A stretch of DNA of 64,000 bases from assembly GCA_950096985.1 (NCBI GenBank), contig CATNBA010000008.1, forward strand, positions 1 through 64,000, written 5' to 3'. Below the pieces are notes generated by a model. The model was given only the letters and a program-made list of their open reading frames with translations. It was not told the origin of the DNA and did no database searches. The position numbers and the translations under genes are program-made. The DNA comes from an uncultured Candidatus Melainabacteria bacterium (GTDB taxonomy: Bacteria > Cyanobacteriota > Vampirovibrionia > Gastranaerophilales > Gastranaerophilaceae). Numbering within the stretch: the first letter of the stretch is position 1; every line of letters starts with the position of its first letter. Of this stretch, positions 51,383 through 61,844 are shown piece after piece.

Positions 51383-51541
51383 CTATTTCACAGCGCGTAA
51401 TCGCTGCGTTTCTATACCAGCATCAGAATTAATCATTTTCGCTGATGCCATTGCCATATTTCGGCGTTTTCTCGCTCCTCTTAATATAAATTCCACACTG
51501 TCGCATATATTACACGAAGGTGTTACAATCTTTTTTAGCAT
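51383..51541 (-). CDS. 52-aa CxxC-containing small ORF (absent from the supplied ORF track)
   Basis: GGAG 9 nt before ATG; MLKKIVTPSCNICDSVEFILRGARKRRNMAMASAKMINSDAGIETQRLRAVK*. Confidence 0.5.
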   Translation of the reverse strand: MLKKIVTPSCNICDSVEFILRGARKRRNMAMASAKMINSDAGIETQRLRAVK

Positions 51542-51635
51542 ATATAAATTCTCCATAAATTTCTGATTACATATTATGTATCGGATTGTTTGTGGGAAAT
51601 CTTTAATAAATTATTTAATTTGTTACAAAATTGCA

Positions 51636-51668
51636 ACAAAAAACGAGCCTTAAAGACTCGTTTTTTTA
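51636..51668 (-). terminator. terminator of rplU-rpmA
   Basis: AAAAAACGAGCCTTAAAGACTCGTTTTTTT. Confidence 0.75.
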
Positions 51669-51683
51669 TTGTAATAATATTGA

Positions 51684-51938
51684 CTAGTTAGCGTATACGC
51701 TTACTTGTTTTCTGTCGCGTCTGTGCGGTTCAAATTTAACCTGACCGTCAATCAATGCGTATAATGTATCATCTGAACCGATACCTACATTGTTACCCGG
51801 GTGAACTTTTGTTCCACGTTGACGAACTAATATGTTACCAGCTTTAACGATTTCACCGCCGAATTTTTTGACGCCTAATCGCTTCGCTTCTGAATCGCGG
51901 CCGTTACGGGTGGATCCCATACCCTTCTTATGTGCCAT
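51684..51938 (-). CDS. rpmA: 50S ribosomal protein L27
   Basis: [29 protein letters not shown]. Confidence 0.97.
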   Translation of the reverse strand: MAHKKGMGSTRNGRDSEAKRLGVKKFGGEIVKAGNILVRQRGTKVHPGNNVGIGSDDTLYALIDGQVKFEPHRRDRKQVSVYAN

Positions 51939-51970
51939 ATCTTTATTCTCCTGTTAGTTATTTCTTTTAC

Positions 51971-52324
51971 TTATGCTTCAGCAGTTTCTGTAGATTCTGC
52001 TTTTTTCTGAGCTGATGTTCTGATTTTAGAAATCATTACTCTTGTAAAGCCTTGTCTGTGACCTTGTTTTTTTCTGTAGCCTTTTTTAGGTCTTTGTTTG
52101 TAAACGATTATTTTTTTAGCTTTATCATGTTTTACAATAGTTCCTTCCGCAGATGCACCAGCAACGTATGGTTGACCTACTTTAGATTTTTTACCGTTAA
52201 CAATCATGACAACTTTGTCAAAAACTACTTTAGCGTTTGCTTCGCCTTCTAATAATTCAACATCAAGGTATCTTCCTTCTTCAACCTGATATTGTTTTCC
52301 GCCTGTTTCTACAATTGCGAACAT
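51971..52324 (-). CDS. rplU: 50S ribosomal protein L21
   Basis: MFAIVETGGKQYQVEEGRYLDVE, KRPKKGYRKKQGHRQGFTRVMI. Confidence 0.97.
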   Translation of the reverse strand: MFAIVETGGKQYQVEEGRYLDVELLEGEANAKVVFDKVVMIVNGKKSKVGQPYVAGASAEGTIVKHDKAKKIIVYKQRPKKGYRKKQGHRQGFTRVMISKIRTSAQKKAESTETAEA

Positions 52325-52497
52325 TTTCTTTTCCTTTCTTTTGGGTATCGTAATTTTTACCTGAGTAAAAATTTTATTAACGAGTTACCGCATACTAATA
52401 CATCAATAATTATCTACTGCTGAAACCCTTCTGTCAAGTACTATTAACATTTATTAACTTTCTGCACCGACAAGTTTGTTTGATATAAAATTATTAT

Positions 52498-53799
52498 ATG
52501 AGATTTGATATTGAAGAGATTAAAAAAGCTGTTAATGCTAAATTTGATGGGGAAAAAGAAGGAAGTTTTGAAATTTCCACAGATACAAGAACTATAAAAA
52601 AAGGTGATTTGTATTTACCTTTAAAAGGTGTGACTTTTGATGGTGAAAATTTTTGCGATAAAGCTCTTAAAGCAGGTGCTGCAGGATGTTTTTATACAAA
52701 AGAAAAACCATGTGAATTTGCAATAAAAGTTGATGATACTTTGACTGCATATTTAAATATCGCAAATTTTGCGCGTCGAAAATATAATCCGAAAGTTATC
52801 GGAGTTACAGGAAGCTCTGGTAAAACCACAACCAAAGAAATGATTTATTCGGTCGTGTCTGAAAAGTTTAAAACTCATAAAACTTTTTCTAACCATAATA
52901 ACGAAATCGGTTTTTGTCAGACTGTTCTTTCAATGCCTGAAGATACAGAAGTTTTAATTGTCGAAATGGGTATGCGCGGTTTGGGTGAAATTGAGCTTAT
53001 TACAAAATTTGCCGAACCTGATTTTGCAGTAATTACCAATGTAGGTTCTGCCCATATCGGGCGTTTGGGAAGTTTTGATAACATTGCAAAGGCAAAATGC
53101 GAGATTACATCAAAATTGAAAGAAACTCTTATTGCGCATGACTGTGAACGTGTCAGAAAATTTGCAAATTTTGACGGTGAAAAGATATTTTATTCAATTA
53201 ATGATGTTCAAATTCTTGAAAAACGCAGCGGGTATTCTAAGTTTATATATAAAGGCAAAGAATACGAACTCAATGTAGAGGGAGATTACAATATTGAAAA
53301 TTCGCTCTCCGCTATTGAAATCGCATATAAGCTCGGAATGTCTTATGATGAAATCAGATGCGGACTTTTGGCATATAAACCTATTGAGAAACGATGGGAA
53401 GTTGAAAGTATTAAAGGTTTTAATGTAATTAACGATAGTTATAATGCAAATCCTGAATCTATGAAAGCTTCTGTTTCAACATTTTTGGAGCTTTATTCAA
53501 ATCCCGTTGTGGTATTGGGTGATATGGGAGAACTTGGAGATAATGAAGTTGAATATCATAGAGAAGTTGGCAGGTATATCGGACAGAAGTTTAAGAACGG
53601 GCTATTCTTAACAGTTGGGCATTTGGCGGCTTGTATAGCCGATGAACTTGTTAAATTCGGCTTAAATGTTAAATCGTTTGAGAACAATATTGAAACATCT
53701 CGTTACATTCTTGATAATCTGAATGCGGGTAGTACAATATTCTTAAAGGCTTCAAGGTCAATGAAATTTGAAGAAATAATTGAAAATTTAAAGAAATAA
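52498..53799 (+). CDS. murF: UDP-N-acetylmuramoyl-tripeptide--D-alanyl-D-alanine ligase
   Basis: GVTGSSGKTTTKEMI, NDSYNANPESMKAS, LGDMGELGD. Confidence 0.95.
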   Translation: MRFDIEEIKKAVNAKFDGEKEGSFEISTDTRTIKKGDLYLPLKGVTFDGENFCDKALKAGAAGCFYTKEKPCEFAIKVDDTLTAYLNIANFARRKYNPKVIGVTGSSGKTTTKEMIYSVVSEKFKTHKTFSNHNNEIGFCQTVLSMPEDTEVLIVEMGMRGLGEIELITKFAEPDFAVITNVGSAHIGRLGSFDNIAKAKCEITSKLKETLIAHDCERVRKFANFDGEKIFYSINDVQILEKRSGYSKFIYKGKEYELNVEGDYNIENSLSAIEIAYKLGMSYDEIRCGLLAYKPIEKRWEVESIKGFNVINDSYNANPESMKASVSTFLELYSNPVVVLGDMGELGDNEVEYHREVGRYIGQKFKNGLFLTVGHLAACIADELVKFGLNVKSFENNIETSRYILDNLNAGSTIFLKASRSMKFEEIIENLKK

Positions 53800-53811
53800 G
53801 GAGATATAAAA

Positions 53812-54792
53812 ATGATAATGCTGATGGTAGCATTTTTGCTGGGGATGATACTATGTTTATTGTTTGGCGTACCATATATTGATTTTTTGAAGAAAAAAAT
53901 GATAGGGCAGTATGTTAAAGATTGTGCTCCTGAAGCTCATGCAAAAAAACAGGGAACACCGACAACAGGTGGTGTTTTTATAATTGTTGCAATAATTTTG
54001 GGGTCAATTATTACTCTTGCTATGGCACAAAGGCTTACTACCGAGGCTTTTATCATTCTTTTAACTCTTTTATTTTATACATTTGCCGGATTTCAAGACG
54101 ATTATATCAAAATTAAAGGCAAGGGAAATGACGGTCTTACTGCAAGGGGAAAACTTTTAAGACAAATTGCAATTGCAATGCTTCCTATTTTGTATTTAAT
54201 GTTGAATAAGACCGGTGCTGGTGATGTTGTGCTTGGGCAGTATATTTTGCATTTAGGCTGGTTATATCCTATTTTTGCTGTTTTTGTAATAACAGGTGCC
54301 TCAAATGCTTATAATTTAACAGACGGATTGGACGGACTTGCTGCATCAACAGGTATTTTTTCGTTCATTGCCTGTGCAATTATTTGCCTGTTTGGCGGTT
54401 CGCCTGAGGCGGCTATAATCTCTGCTGCTGTAGCAGGGGCTCTGGCTGGATTTTTGAAGTTTAACAAACCAAAAGCAGAAGTTTTCATGGGCGATACAGG
54501 CTCTCTTGCTATAGGCGGGCTTTTAGGTACAATTGCCGTGCTCGGTAAATTTGAAATTTTATTGGTATTAATTGCAGGTGTTTTTGTTATGGAAACTTTA
54601 TCTGTAATAATTCAGGTTTTCAGTTTTAAAACAACAGGAAAAAGAGTTTTTAAAATGTCACCGATACATCACCATTTTGAATTATGTGAGTGGTCTGAAA
54701 AGAAAATAGTGACAGTTTTTGCACTTGTTTCTGCAATTTTATCATTTACTGCTGTTTTAATTTATTTTTTGACTAGCGGGAGGCTTTTGTAG
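53812..54792 (+). CDS. mraY: phospho-N-acetylmuramoyl-pentapeptide transferase
   Basis: KKQGTPTTGGVFI, NLTDGLDGLAA, MGDTGSLAIGG, SPIHHHFEL. Confidence 0.97.
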   Translation: MIMLMVAFLLGMILCLLFGVPYIDFLKKKMIGQYVKDCAPEAHAKKQGTPTTGGVFIIVAIILGSIITLAMAQRLTTEAFIILLTLLFYTFAGFQDDYIKIKGKGNDGLTARGKLLRQIAIAMLPILYLMLNKTGAGDVVLGQYILHLGWLYPIFAVFVITGASNAYNLTDGLDGLAASTGIFSFIACAIICLFGGSPEAAIISAAVAGALAGFLKFNKPKAEVFMGDTGSLAIGGLLGTIAVLGKFEILLVLIAGVFVMETLSVIIQVFSFKTTGKRVFKMSPIHHHFELCEWSEKKIVTVFALVSAILSFTAVLIYFLTSGRLL

Positions 54793-56120
54793 TGAATTGG
54801 ATTGACAGAAAAGCTCTTGTATTAGGGTTCTCAAAAAGCGGAATTTCAGCGGCTAAATATTTAAAGGCTAAAGGCGCTGATGTTTATATAACTGAGGCTC
54901 GTGAAAAAAAGGATAGTGACATCGAATTAGAAGGAATTCATGTTGAATTTGGCGGGCACAGTAATGAGTTTATTAAAGATGCTTATATTGCCGTAACAAG
55001 TCCGGGAATACCTCCTCACTCTGATATTATGTCGCGTTTAAAAGATGAAAATATCAAAGTAATTTCAGAAATCGAGCTTGCTTTTATGGAAACAGCAAAA
55101 CCGTTTGTTGCAATTACAGGTACAAACGGAAAGACAACCACAACAGCTTTGACGGCACATATTCTATCAAGTGAATATAAGGCTGAACCATGCGGGAATT
55201 ATGGAGTTCCTCCTTGTGATTTGTTAAATAATGATATTGATTATTTTGTATGTGAATGCAGCTCCTTCCAGTTGGAATACAGTTCAGCTTTTATTCCAAA
55301 GATTGCTATGTTTACTAATTTAACCCCAGACCATGTTGATTGGCACAGGGGTGTGGAGAATTATTTTAATGCAAAGGCAAAAATGTTTAGAGACGGTGTG
55401 CCTTATGCTGTGTTAAACGCAAAGGATGAAAAACTTGTTCAGTTGGCAAAAGAATGCGAGGGGACTGTATTTTTCTTTGACGGCGATATTGGAGAAAATT
55501 GTTCTTATATAAAAGACGGAGCTATTTTCTTTAAAAGCAGAGGAAATGAAGAAAAAATAATTACCCTTGATGATTGTCCGTTAATCGGAAATCATAATTA
55601 CCAGAATGTTATGTGCGGTGTAATTGCTGCAAAACTTGCGGGGATTTCAAATGAAAATATCCGTCAATCAATAATGTCTTTTAAAGTTCCGGAACACAGG
55701 CTTGAAAAATTTGCACAAATTGGTAAAACCGTTTTCTATAATGATTCAAAGGCTACAAATCCTGAGGCAAGTCTTGTTGCCATAAATTCTTTTAACAATA
55801 CAGATGTTACTTTAATTGCAGGCGGACGTGATAAAAATACTGATTTGAAAGAGTTTTGTGATTGCGTCAAAGAGCATATAAAGACGGTAATTCTTATAGG
55901 TGAGGCGGCAGACAGGTTTGAAGAAAACTTGAAATCTGATGGATTTGAAAATATAATCAGAGAAGATACAATGCAATCTGCGATTGACAAATCTATTGAG
56001 CTAAATCCGGATGTAGTGTTGTTGTCGCCGGCATGTGCAAGTTTTGATATGTTTTCAGGATATGAGGAAAGAGGAAAGGTGTTTAAAGAATATGTCTTAT
56101 CAAAGACCAATGAGGCGTGA
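54792..56120 (+). CDS. murD: UDP-N-acetylmuramoylalanine--D-glutamate ligase
   Basis: VLGFSKSGISAAKYL, AITGTNGKTTTTAL, NDSKATNPEAS. Confidence 0.95.
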   Translation: MNWIDRKALVLGFSKSGISAAKYLKAKGADVYITEAREKKDSDIELEGIHVEFGGHSNEFIKDAYIAVTSPGIPPHSDIMSRLKDENIKVISEIELAFMETAKPFVAITGTNGKTTTTALTAHILSSEYKAEPCGNYGVPPCDLLNNDIDYFVCECSSFQLEYSSAFIPKIAMFTNLTPDHVDWHRGVENYFNAKAKMFRDGVPYAVLNAKDEKLVQLAKECEGTVFFFDGDIGENCSYIKDGAIFFKSRGNEEKIITLDDCPLIGNHNYQNVMCGVIAAKLAGISNENIRQSIMSFKVPEHRLEKFAQIGKTVFYNDSKATNPEASLVAINSFNNTDVTLIAGGRDKNTDLKEFCDCVKEHIKTVILIGEAADRFEENLKSDGFENIIREDTMQSAIDKSIELNPDVVLLSPACASFDMFSGYEERGKVFKEYVLSKTNEA

Positions 56121-57264
56121 CCATCGTGATAACAGAGGCGAAATTCAAAGCGTAATTGTATCATCACCTGATAAAACGCTTTTAATTGTTGTTGCTTTTC
56201 TTGTTATCATTGGTTTTCTTGCGATATTTTCGGCTACGGCTCCTAAATGTCTTGATGAGGGCGGAAACCCCGCACAATTTTTAATTAAACAAGTATTATG
56301 TTTTGTTGTCGGATTTTTCGGGCTTAAATTTTTTATGAATTATGATTATAAAAAGCTCGCTAATTGGAATGTAATAATAATGGCATCAATTCTTGTTGCC
56401 TTATTTCTTGTAGACTTTACTCCTTTAGGGGTTGTGGTTAACGGTGCAAAACGGTGGATTAATATTGCAGGATTTCAATTGCAACCGTCAGAGTTTGCAA
56501 AACCTGCCGTTGTATTATTGCTTGCAAATGCGTTTAGAAAAGATGCAAATCTTTTTGACCAGGATAAATGGGTATGGGCATTTTTTCCTATAATTGCAAT
56601 GGCAGGGTTAATCTTTATTCAGCCTAACCTTTCAATGGTAATTTTATTGGGTATGACTACTGTTGTGATGTATATGGCTGCCGGCGGTTCTATGAAACTT
56701 TTTTTAAGCTGTGTCGGCACTATGTTTGTTACTCTTGTTATCGGTTTAACAACAATAATCAAACCTTATCAGCTCCAGCGTATAAAAACATGGCGGCATC
56801 CTGAAAGTGACCCGCTTGGGGCAGGGTATAATATTATTCAGTCATTGATTGCTTTTGCATCAGGTAGTTTCAGTGGTGTAGGTTATGGAGGTTCTATTCA
56901 AAAACTTTCATATTTGCCAGAGTGTCATACAGACTTTATTTTTGCAATTATTGCAGAAGAACTTGGATTCGTTGGTTGTGTGCTGGTTATTGGTTTATTT
57001 TTTACCTTTATGCAAAGGGGATTTATTATTGCAGCCAGATGCCCTGATATGTATGGTAAACTGCTTGCTGTCGGTATAACTTTTTCAATTACTTTCCAGG
57101 CATTTATGAATATGAGTGTTGCAAGTTCATTCCTTCCAACAACAGGGGTACCGTTGCCTTTTATCAGTTATGGCGGTTCTTCGCTTATTGTTTCTATGAT
57201 TATGGTAGGAATTCTTTTAAATATTTCTAAGAAAAAGATTAAAAAGATAAGGAACAGATATTGA
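56092..57264 (+). CDS. ftsW: FtsW/RodA/SpoVE-family lipid II polymerase/flippase
   Basis: SQ/QPSEFAKPAVVLL, VGYGGSIQKLSYLPECHTDFIFAIIAEELGF, PLPFISYGGSSLI. Confidence 0.95.
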   Translation: MSYQRPMRRDHRDNRGEIQSVIVSSPDKTLLIVVAFLVIIGFLAIFSATAPKCLDEGGNPAQFLIKQVLCFVVGFFGLKFFMNYDYKKLANWNVIIMASILVALFLVDFTPLGVVVNGAKRWINIAGFQLQPSEFAKPAVVLLLANAFRKDANLFDQDKWVWAFFPIIAMAGLIFIQPNLSMVILLGMTTVVMYMAAGGSMKLFLSCVGTMFVTLVIGLTTIIKPYQLQRIKTWRHPESDPLGAGYNIIQSLIAFASGSFSGVGYGGSIQKLSYLPECHTDFIFAIIAEELGFVGCVLVIGLFFTFMQRGFIIAARCPDMYGKLLAVGITFSITFQAFMNMSVASSFLPTTGVPLPFISYGGSSLIVSMIMVGILLNISKKKIKKIRNRY

Positions 57265-58343
57265 TGGCGAGATATTTTATAACAGGTGGAGGTACAGGCG
57301 GACATATTTATCCTGCAATTGCGGTGGCAGATGCTTTATCAAAGAACGGTGATGAAATTTTATATGTCGGTAATCCTAAAAATCTGGAGTTCGAAATTGT
57401 CAAACAAAAAGGGTATAAATTTCTAGACGTTAATGTTCATGGAATGCCAAGGCGTGCAGATTTTGCTTTGATAAAATGGGGAGTTGAGCTTTCTTTTGCT
57501 GTTTTAAAAGCGTGTTATTATATTTTAAAGTATAAACCTGATGCTGTATTTGGTACAGGCGGTTATGTTTCTGCTCCGGCATTAATTTCTGCAAAAATAT
57601 TGGGAATTCCGTTTATGATGCACGATTGTGATGCTCAGCCGGGACTTGTTACAAGAAAGCTTGCTCCATCAGCAAAAGCTGTTTCTGTAGCTTTTGAATG
57701 TGCGTGTGAATTGATTAACAATAAAAATTGTTATGTAAATGGAAATCCCGTAAGAAGTGAATTTAAAACACTAACAAAAGAGCAAGCGCGTGAAAAGTTG
57801 GGATTAGAAAACAAATTAACTTTATGTATTATGGGCGGTTCACAGGGGGCAAAATCTATTAATGATGCTGCAGTTCAACTGTTGAAACAACTCGATATGC
57901 AGATTGTTTTTCAAACTGGTAAGAAAAATTTTGACCGGGTGATTGAACAGTTGTTAAAAGTTTATCCCGATTATGAAAATAATAAAAGTCTTATAGTAAA
58001 ACCTTATTTTGATGATATGGCAACAGTGTTGAAAGCATCTGATATTGCTGTTTCACGTTCAGGGTCTTTAAGTATTTCTGAAATTTGTGCCTCGGGAATT
58101 GCTCCGATTTTTGTACCTTATCCCCATGCTGCCGGTGATCATCAGCGTAAGAATGCAAAATTTATGGTGGAAAAAGGTGCAGGGATTTATATTGAAGATG
58201 CTGAAATTAATGAAAAAACATTATGTGATGCTATAAATTCTGTAATTGTAAATTTGGATAAGCTCCAAAGAAATACATTTGTTATTGCAAAATTTGACGG
58301 GGTTGAAAAAATAGTTGAACAGTTGAATAAGATAAAAAAATAG
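57261..58343 (+). CDS. murG: UDP-N-acetylglucosamine transferase
   Basis: ITGGGTGGHIYPAIAVADAL, GTGGYVSAPALISAKILGIPF, GGSQGAKSIN. Confidence 0.97.
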   Translation: MMARYFITGGGTGGHIYPAIAVADALSKNGDEILYVGNPKNLEFEIVKQKGYKFLDVNVHGMPRRADFALIKWGVELSFAVLKACYYILKYKPDAVFGTGGYVSAPALISAKILGIPFMMHDCDAQPGLVTRKLAPSAKAVSVAFECACELINNKNCYVNGNPVRSEFKTLTKEQAREKLGLENKLTLCIMGGSQGAKSINDAAVQLLKQLDMQIVFQTGKKNFDRVIEQLLKVYPDYENNKSLIVKPYFDDMATVLKASDIAVSRSGSLSISEICASGIAPIFVPYPHAAGDHQRKNAKFMVEKGAGIYIEDAEINEKTLCDAINSVIVNLDKLQRNTFVIAKFDGVEKIVEQLNKIKK

Positions 58344-58351
58344 TTTATAAT
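58323..58351 (+). promoter_or_regulatory. sigma70-type promoter of phase-variable pilin 4, overlapping the murG 3' end
   Basis: TTGAAT-N17-TATAAT; ATAGTTTATAATAA block identical to that upstream of pilin 1. Confidence 0.7.
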
Positions 58352-58389
58352 AATAAATATAATAACAAAGTATATTAAAGGAGCTTGAA

Positions 58390-59102
58390 ATGAAATATTT
58401 AAATTTTAATCATATGTTCGGGGGGGGGGCACTCATAGTATAGCTTCAATATGTCAAGGTTTTACGTTGGCAGAAGTATTGATTACCTTAGGTATTATCG
58501 GTATAGTTGCAGCTTTGACTATGCCTTCGTTAATTCAGCATCATAGAAAACAAGAGATTGAAACAAGGTTAAAGAAAGCATATAATACAATTTCCAATGC
58601 TATCAGGATGTCTGAACTTGATAATGGTCCGATGAAGGATTGGCCTCAAGGTATGCAAATGAATGTAGAGGAATTTTGGGCTGTTTATCTTAATCCCTAT
58701 TTTAATGGTGCAAAAGTTTGTAATACATATCTGGATTGTGGTTATAAAACCTCTCTCTATGGCCCAAAATGGAGTTTTGCTAACTGGGATCCTAAAACTG
58801 ATAATTCCAGAATTCTTTTTCAATTAAATGACGGTACTGTTGTATTTATGCCAAGAAATACAGGAAAATATGATGATAAAGGCGAATATATTCCTATATT
58901 CGTGTCGGATTTATTAATTGATGTAAATGGTAATAAACTGCCAAATGAAGCAGCACGTGATGTTTTTTACTTTGTACGTGATTATAATAACAGCAGGATA
59001 TATGCTCCCAAGGGGGATTGTTCTACAAATAGGCAGGCTTGTACATATGAGATAATGTCTAATGGATGGAAAATACCTGATGATTATCCTTTAAAATTGT
59101 AA
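58390..59102 (+). CDS. prepilin-type protein (pilin 4), frame-interrupted (OFF) by a G10 tract
   Basis: AAAGGAGCTTGAA-ATG; MKYLNFNHMFGGGALIV-stop as sequenced; one extra G gives MKYLNFNHMFGGGGTHSIASICQGFTLAEVLITLGIIGIVAALTMPSLI...DDYPLKL. Confidence 0.9.
58420..58429 (+). repeat. G10 homopolymer, putative phase-variation tract
   Basis: TGTTC-G10-CACTCATAG. Confidence 0.93.
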
Positions 59103-59132
59103 AATCATATTGGTTGTAATATAATTCCTGTT

Positions 59133-60275
59133 ATGAATTATGATGAGGCTATAAAATTGCTTACTTCACAAGGTAAGTTTAAAATACAGCTGGGGTTGGA
59201 GAGAATTTATAAAGTTTTGGATAAACTCGGTAATCCCCAAGATAAACTTAAATGTATTCATGTTGCTGGGACTAACGGCAAAGGCTCTGTATGTGCAATT
59301 ATTGCATCTGTTTTGCAAAATGCCGGAATGAAAGTCGGCTTGTATACAAGTCCTCATATTTTTGAGTACACTGAACGTATAAAAATCAATGGAAATGAAA
59401 TTTCAAAAGCAGATTTTGCAAAGTATATTGAAGATCTATGTAATGATGATTTAACAGAATTTGAGGTATTGACTGCCGTAATGTTCAAATATTTCGCCGA
59501 TAATGATGTTGATGTTGTTGTTCTGGAGACAGGTTTGGGCGGACAGTTTGATGCTACAAATGTTATTAAATCAAATTTGTGTGCGATAATTACCCATATT
59601 GATTTAGACCATACAGAGCGTTTAGGAAATACGAAATCAAAAATTGCGTTTGAAAAAGCAGGTATAATAAAACCAGATTGTCCTGTTTTTACTTGTGAAG
59701 GATATGAGGAAATAAAAGATAAGGCAGATGAATGCAATTCGTTATTCTCTCTGGTTACTCCGTTAGAAGATACTGCAAATTTATCGTTGAAAGGAGTTTG
59801 CCAACAGGAAAACTTATCGCTTGCTCTTACTGCTGTAAGATATTTATTTCCGAAAATTCATGAAAATATAATTCAAGAGGGAATTTCAAAGGTTAAACAT
59901 TATTGCCGTTTTCAAAAATGTGATGACGATTTGATAATTGATGCCTCGCATAATCCAAATGGAGCTATGGCACTCAGAGAAAGTTTGGATTTTTATTACC
60001 CTGATCGAAAACGATGCTTTGTGTTTGGCTGTCTGCCGAACAAGAATTATAAGGAAATGATGAAAATCCTTTTTTCACAGGGGGATAAAATTTATTTTTA
60101 TCATTTTAAAAACTCTTGTACTATTGAACAGCTCAAAGATGTTTGTGAATTACCTTCAAAACAATTCATCAGGCTTGAAGAATTACCTGATGATTGTTTA
60201 AAAATTATTTGCGGTTCTTTTTATATGCTTAATGAGATTATTTCTCCTGAGATAATTCGTCAAGCAAAGTTGTAA
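59133..60275 (+). CDS. folC: folylpolyglutamate synthase/dihydrofolate synthase
   Basis: IHVAGTNGKGSVCAIIASVL, GLYTSPHIFEYTERIKING, ETGLGGQFDATNV. Confidence 0.95.
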   Translation: MNYDEAIKLLTSQGKFKIQLGLERIYKVLDKLGNPQDKLKCIHVAGTNGKGSVCAIIASVLQNAGMKVGLYTSPHIFEYTERIKINGNEISKADFAKYIEDLCNDDLTEFEVLTAVMFKYFADNDVDVVVLETGLGGQFDATNVIKSNLCAIITHIDLDHTERLGNTKSKIAFEKAGIIKPDCPVFTCEGYEEIKDKADECNSLFSLVTPLEDTANLSLKGVCQQENLSLALTAVRYLFPKIHENIIQEGISKVKHYCRFQKCDDDLIIDASHNPNGAMALRESLDFYYPDRKRCFVFGCLPNKNYKEMMKILFSQGDKIYFYHFKNSCTIEQLKDVCELPSKQFIRLEELPDDCLKIICGSFYMLNEIISPEIIRQAKL

Positions 60276-61791
60276 CAACCGCAGGTTCAAAATCTGTGCA
60301 GGAGTTCCAAATTAATGTAGCTCTGGGCTCTTTTATTGAAGGGCTTGGATAATCACTATTACAGAAACCTTTTAGCATATTTGTAGACCCGTCATTATCT
60401 GATGAAAAATGTTTACAGCAGCTGCAAAGTTTCAAAATCATCCCGTATTCGTTAAGTTTTTGTCTTAATTCTTGCAGTGCATCAATCATTCTAAGGTGTC
60501 TGCCTGTAATAAACTTTCTGTTTTTGTATATAAACTTGATTTTTGATAGTCCTGTTTCTGATATAAATTCAAGCTTGCAAGGTAATTCTCTGCCGGAACT
60601 GTTCATTACAAATGTTTCTACTTCAAGTTTTTCACTATCAGAAACAGAATTTTCTCTTTCTGAAATTTTGGTTCTGACAATTCTTACAGGCGGTAAGTTT
60701 TTGATTATATGGCAAAGTGAATAAATCGGGTATAGGCACAAAAGGACAATTTCTTTAAACCTTAGTTTTGAATTGATTAAGCTTATTCCAAAACCCGCAA
60801 TTAACATCAGGAAGGTTAAAATAACAATTTTAAAATCAACAAAGAAATAATATCTGTATGAATGTTTAATTACTGCCATATATACAAGCATTACCATCAA
60901 GATATTAGGATTTAAAAGTGAAATTGTATGTTCTGCAAAAGTAAAGTTTTTCGACCAGATTTGAGTGAAACAATTTTTAAATAATTCGAGTCTTACTGAT
61001 AATCTTGGTTTTCTGAATTCATAATTTGCAGTATCTACATATGTTTGGATGTTAGGGTTATATATGCACGGGCATTTGATTTTTGATAATAACATACTGT
61101 ATTTTAATTCGGTATTAATATCTTTAAAATCAACAGATCCGATTTCATCAACAATCGATTTTTTTATAACAAATACACCTGAATCCGCACTGGATGCAAG
61201 TCCGAACAGCGAACGAGCTTTTCTCATAAAGTTCATATGATATTTCTGATAAGCGGCTTTAATTTTGTCAACAGGACCGAAGTTATCAGTGAGCATAAGA
61301 GTTTCCCCGCTCAATACACTGTTATTTACTAGTGCTGAATTTATTGTGGTAAGAAAGTTTGCAGGTATACTTCTGTCCGCATCCAAAAAGACATAGGAAT
61401 TAATTGTTTCGTCTTTAGAAAGTCGTTCCAACAGCATAGAAACAGCTTGGTCTTTGCCGACAGTTCCAATATTTTTGATATTGATAAAATTAACAAAAGG
61501 TTCATTTGCAAAAAGTTTTTCAGAACCATCCGAACAATTATCAAGTATTACAAAAACACGAAAATTATTTATCGGATAATCTTGCATCTTTAATTCTCTA
61601 ATGAGGTTTTCAAGCGTAATTTTATTGTTGCGAGCATATATTATAACTGCAAGATTGTCTTTTTCGTCATATTGCGTATATCGTTTTTCAATTTTGAACG
61701 GTTTGTCGTTTAAGTTACGAATTGCAAGTGCAAGAAAGTAAAACGAATATATTGCAACATAAATATATAATATATCTAAAATTAATTCCAT
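60238..61791 (-). CDS. family 2 glycosyltransferase, membrane-anchored
   Basis: LAVIIYARNNKITLENLIRELKMQDYPINNFRVFVILDNCSDGSE, VFLDADRSIPANFL; C-terminal TM helices. Confidence 0.88.
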   Translation of the reverse strand: MELILDILYIYVAIYSFYFLALAIRNLNDKPFKIEKRYTQYDEKDNLAVIIYARNNKITLENLIRELKMQDYPINNFRVFVILDNCSDGSEKLFANEPFVNFINIKNIGTVGKDQAVSMLLERLSKDETINSYVFLDADRSIPANFLTTINSALVNNSVLSGETLMLTDNFGPVDKIKAAYQKYHMNFMRKARSLFGLASSADSGVFVIKKSIVDEIGSVDFKDINTELKYSMLLSKIKCPCIYNPNIQTYVDTANYEFRKPRLSVRLELFKNCFTQIWSKNFTFAEHTISLLNPNILMVMLVYMAVIKHSYRYYFFVDFKIVILTFLMLIAGFGISLINSKLRFKEIVLLCLYPIYSLCHIIKNLPPVRIVRTKISERENSVSDSEKLEVETFVMNSSGRELPCKLEFISETGLSKIKFIYKNRKFITGRHLRMIDALQELRQKLNEYGMILKLCSCCKHFSSDNDGSTNMLKGFCNSDYPSPSIKEPRATLIWNSCTDFEPAVVTTLLDELSQEK

Positions 61792-61844
61792 AGTAATCCT
61801 TTCATATCAATATTTTATTTGAAAGAATACCAAAAATCCATTAC

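Noticed and set aside
52325-52440. Ribosomal leader RNA or riboswitch upstream of rplU, queA, ilvC or bioA
   Set aside because: I could not recognise a conserved leader fold by eye; it would need a covariance-model search.
58420-58429. G-quadruplex as in pilin antigenic variation of Neisseria
   Set aside because: Each locus has one uninterrupted G run, not four spaced G-runs, and no silent pilin cassettes are visible nearby.
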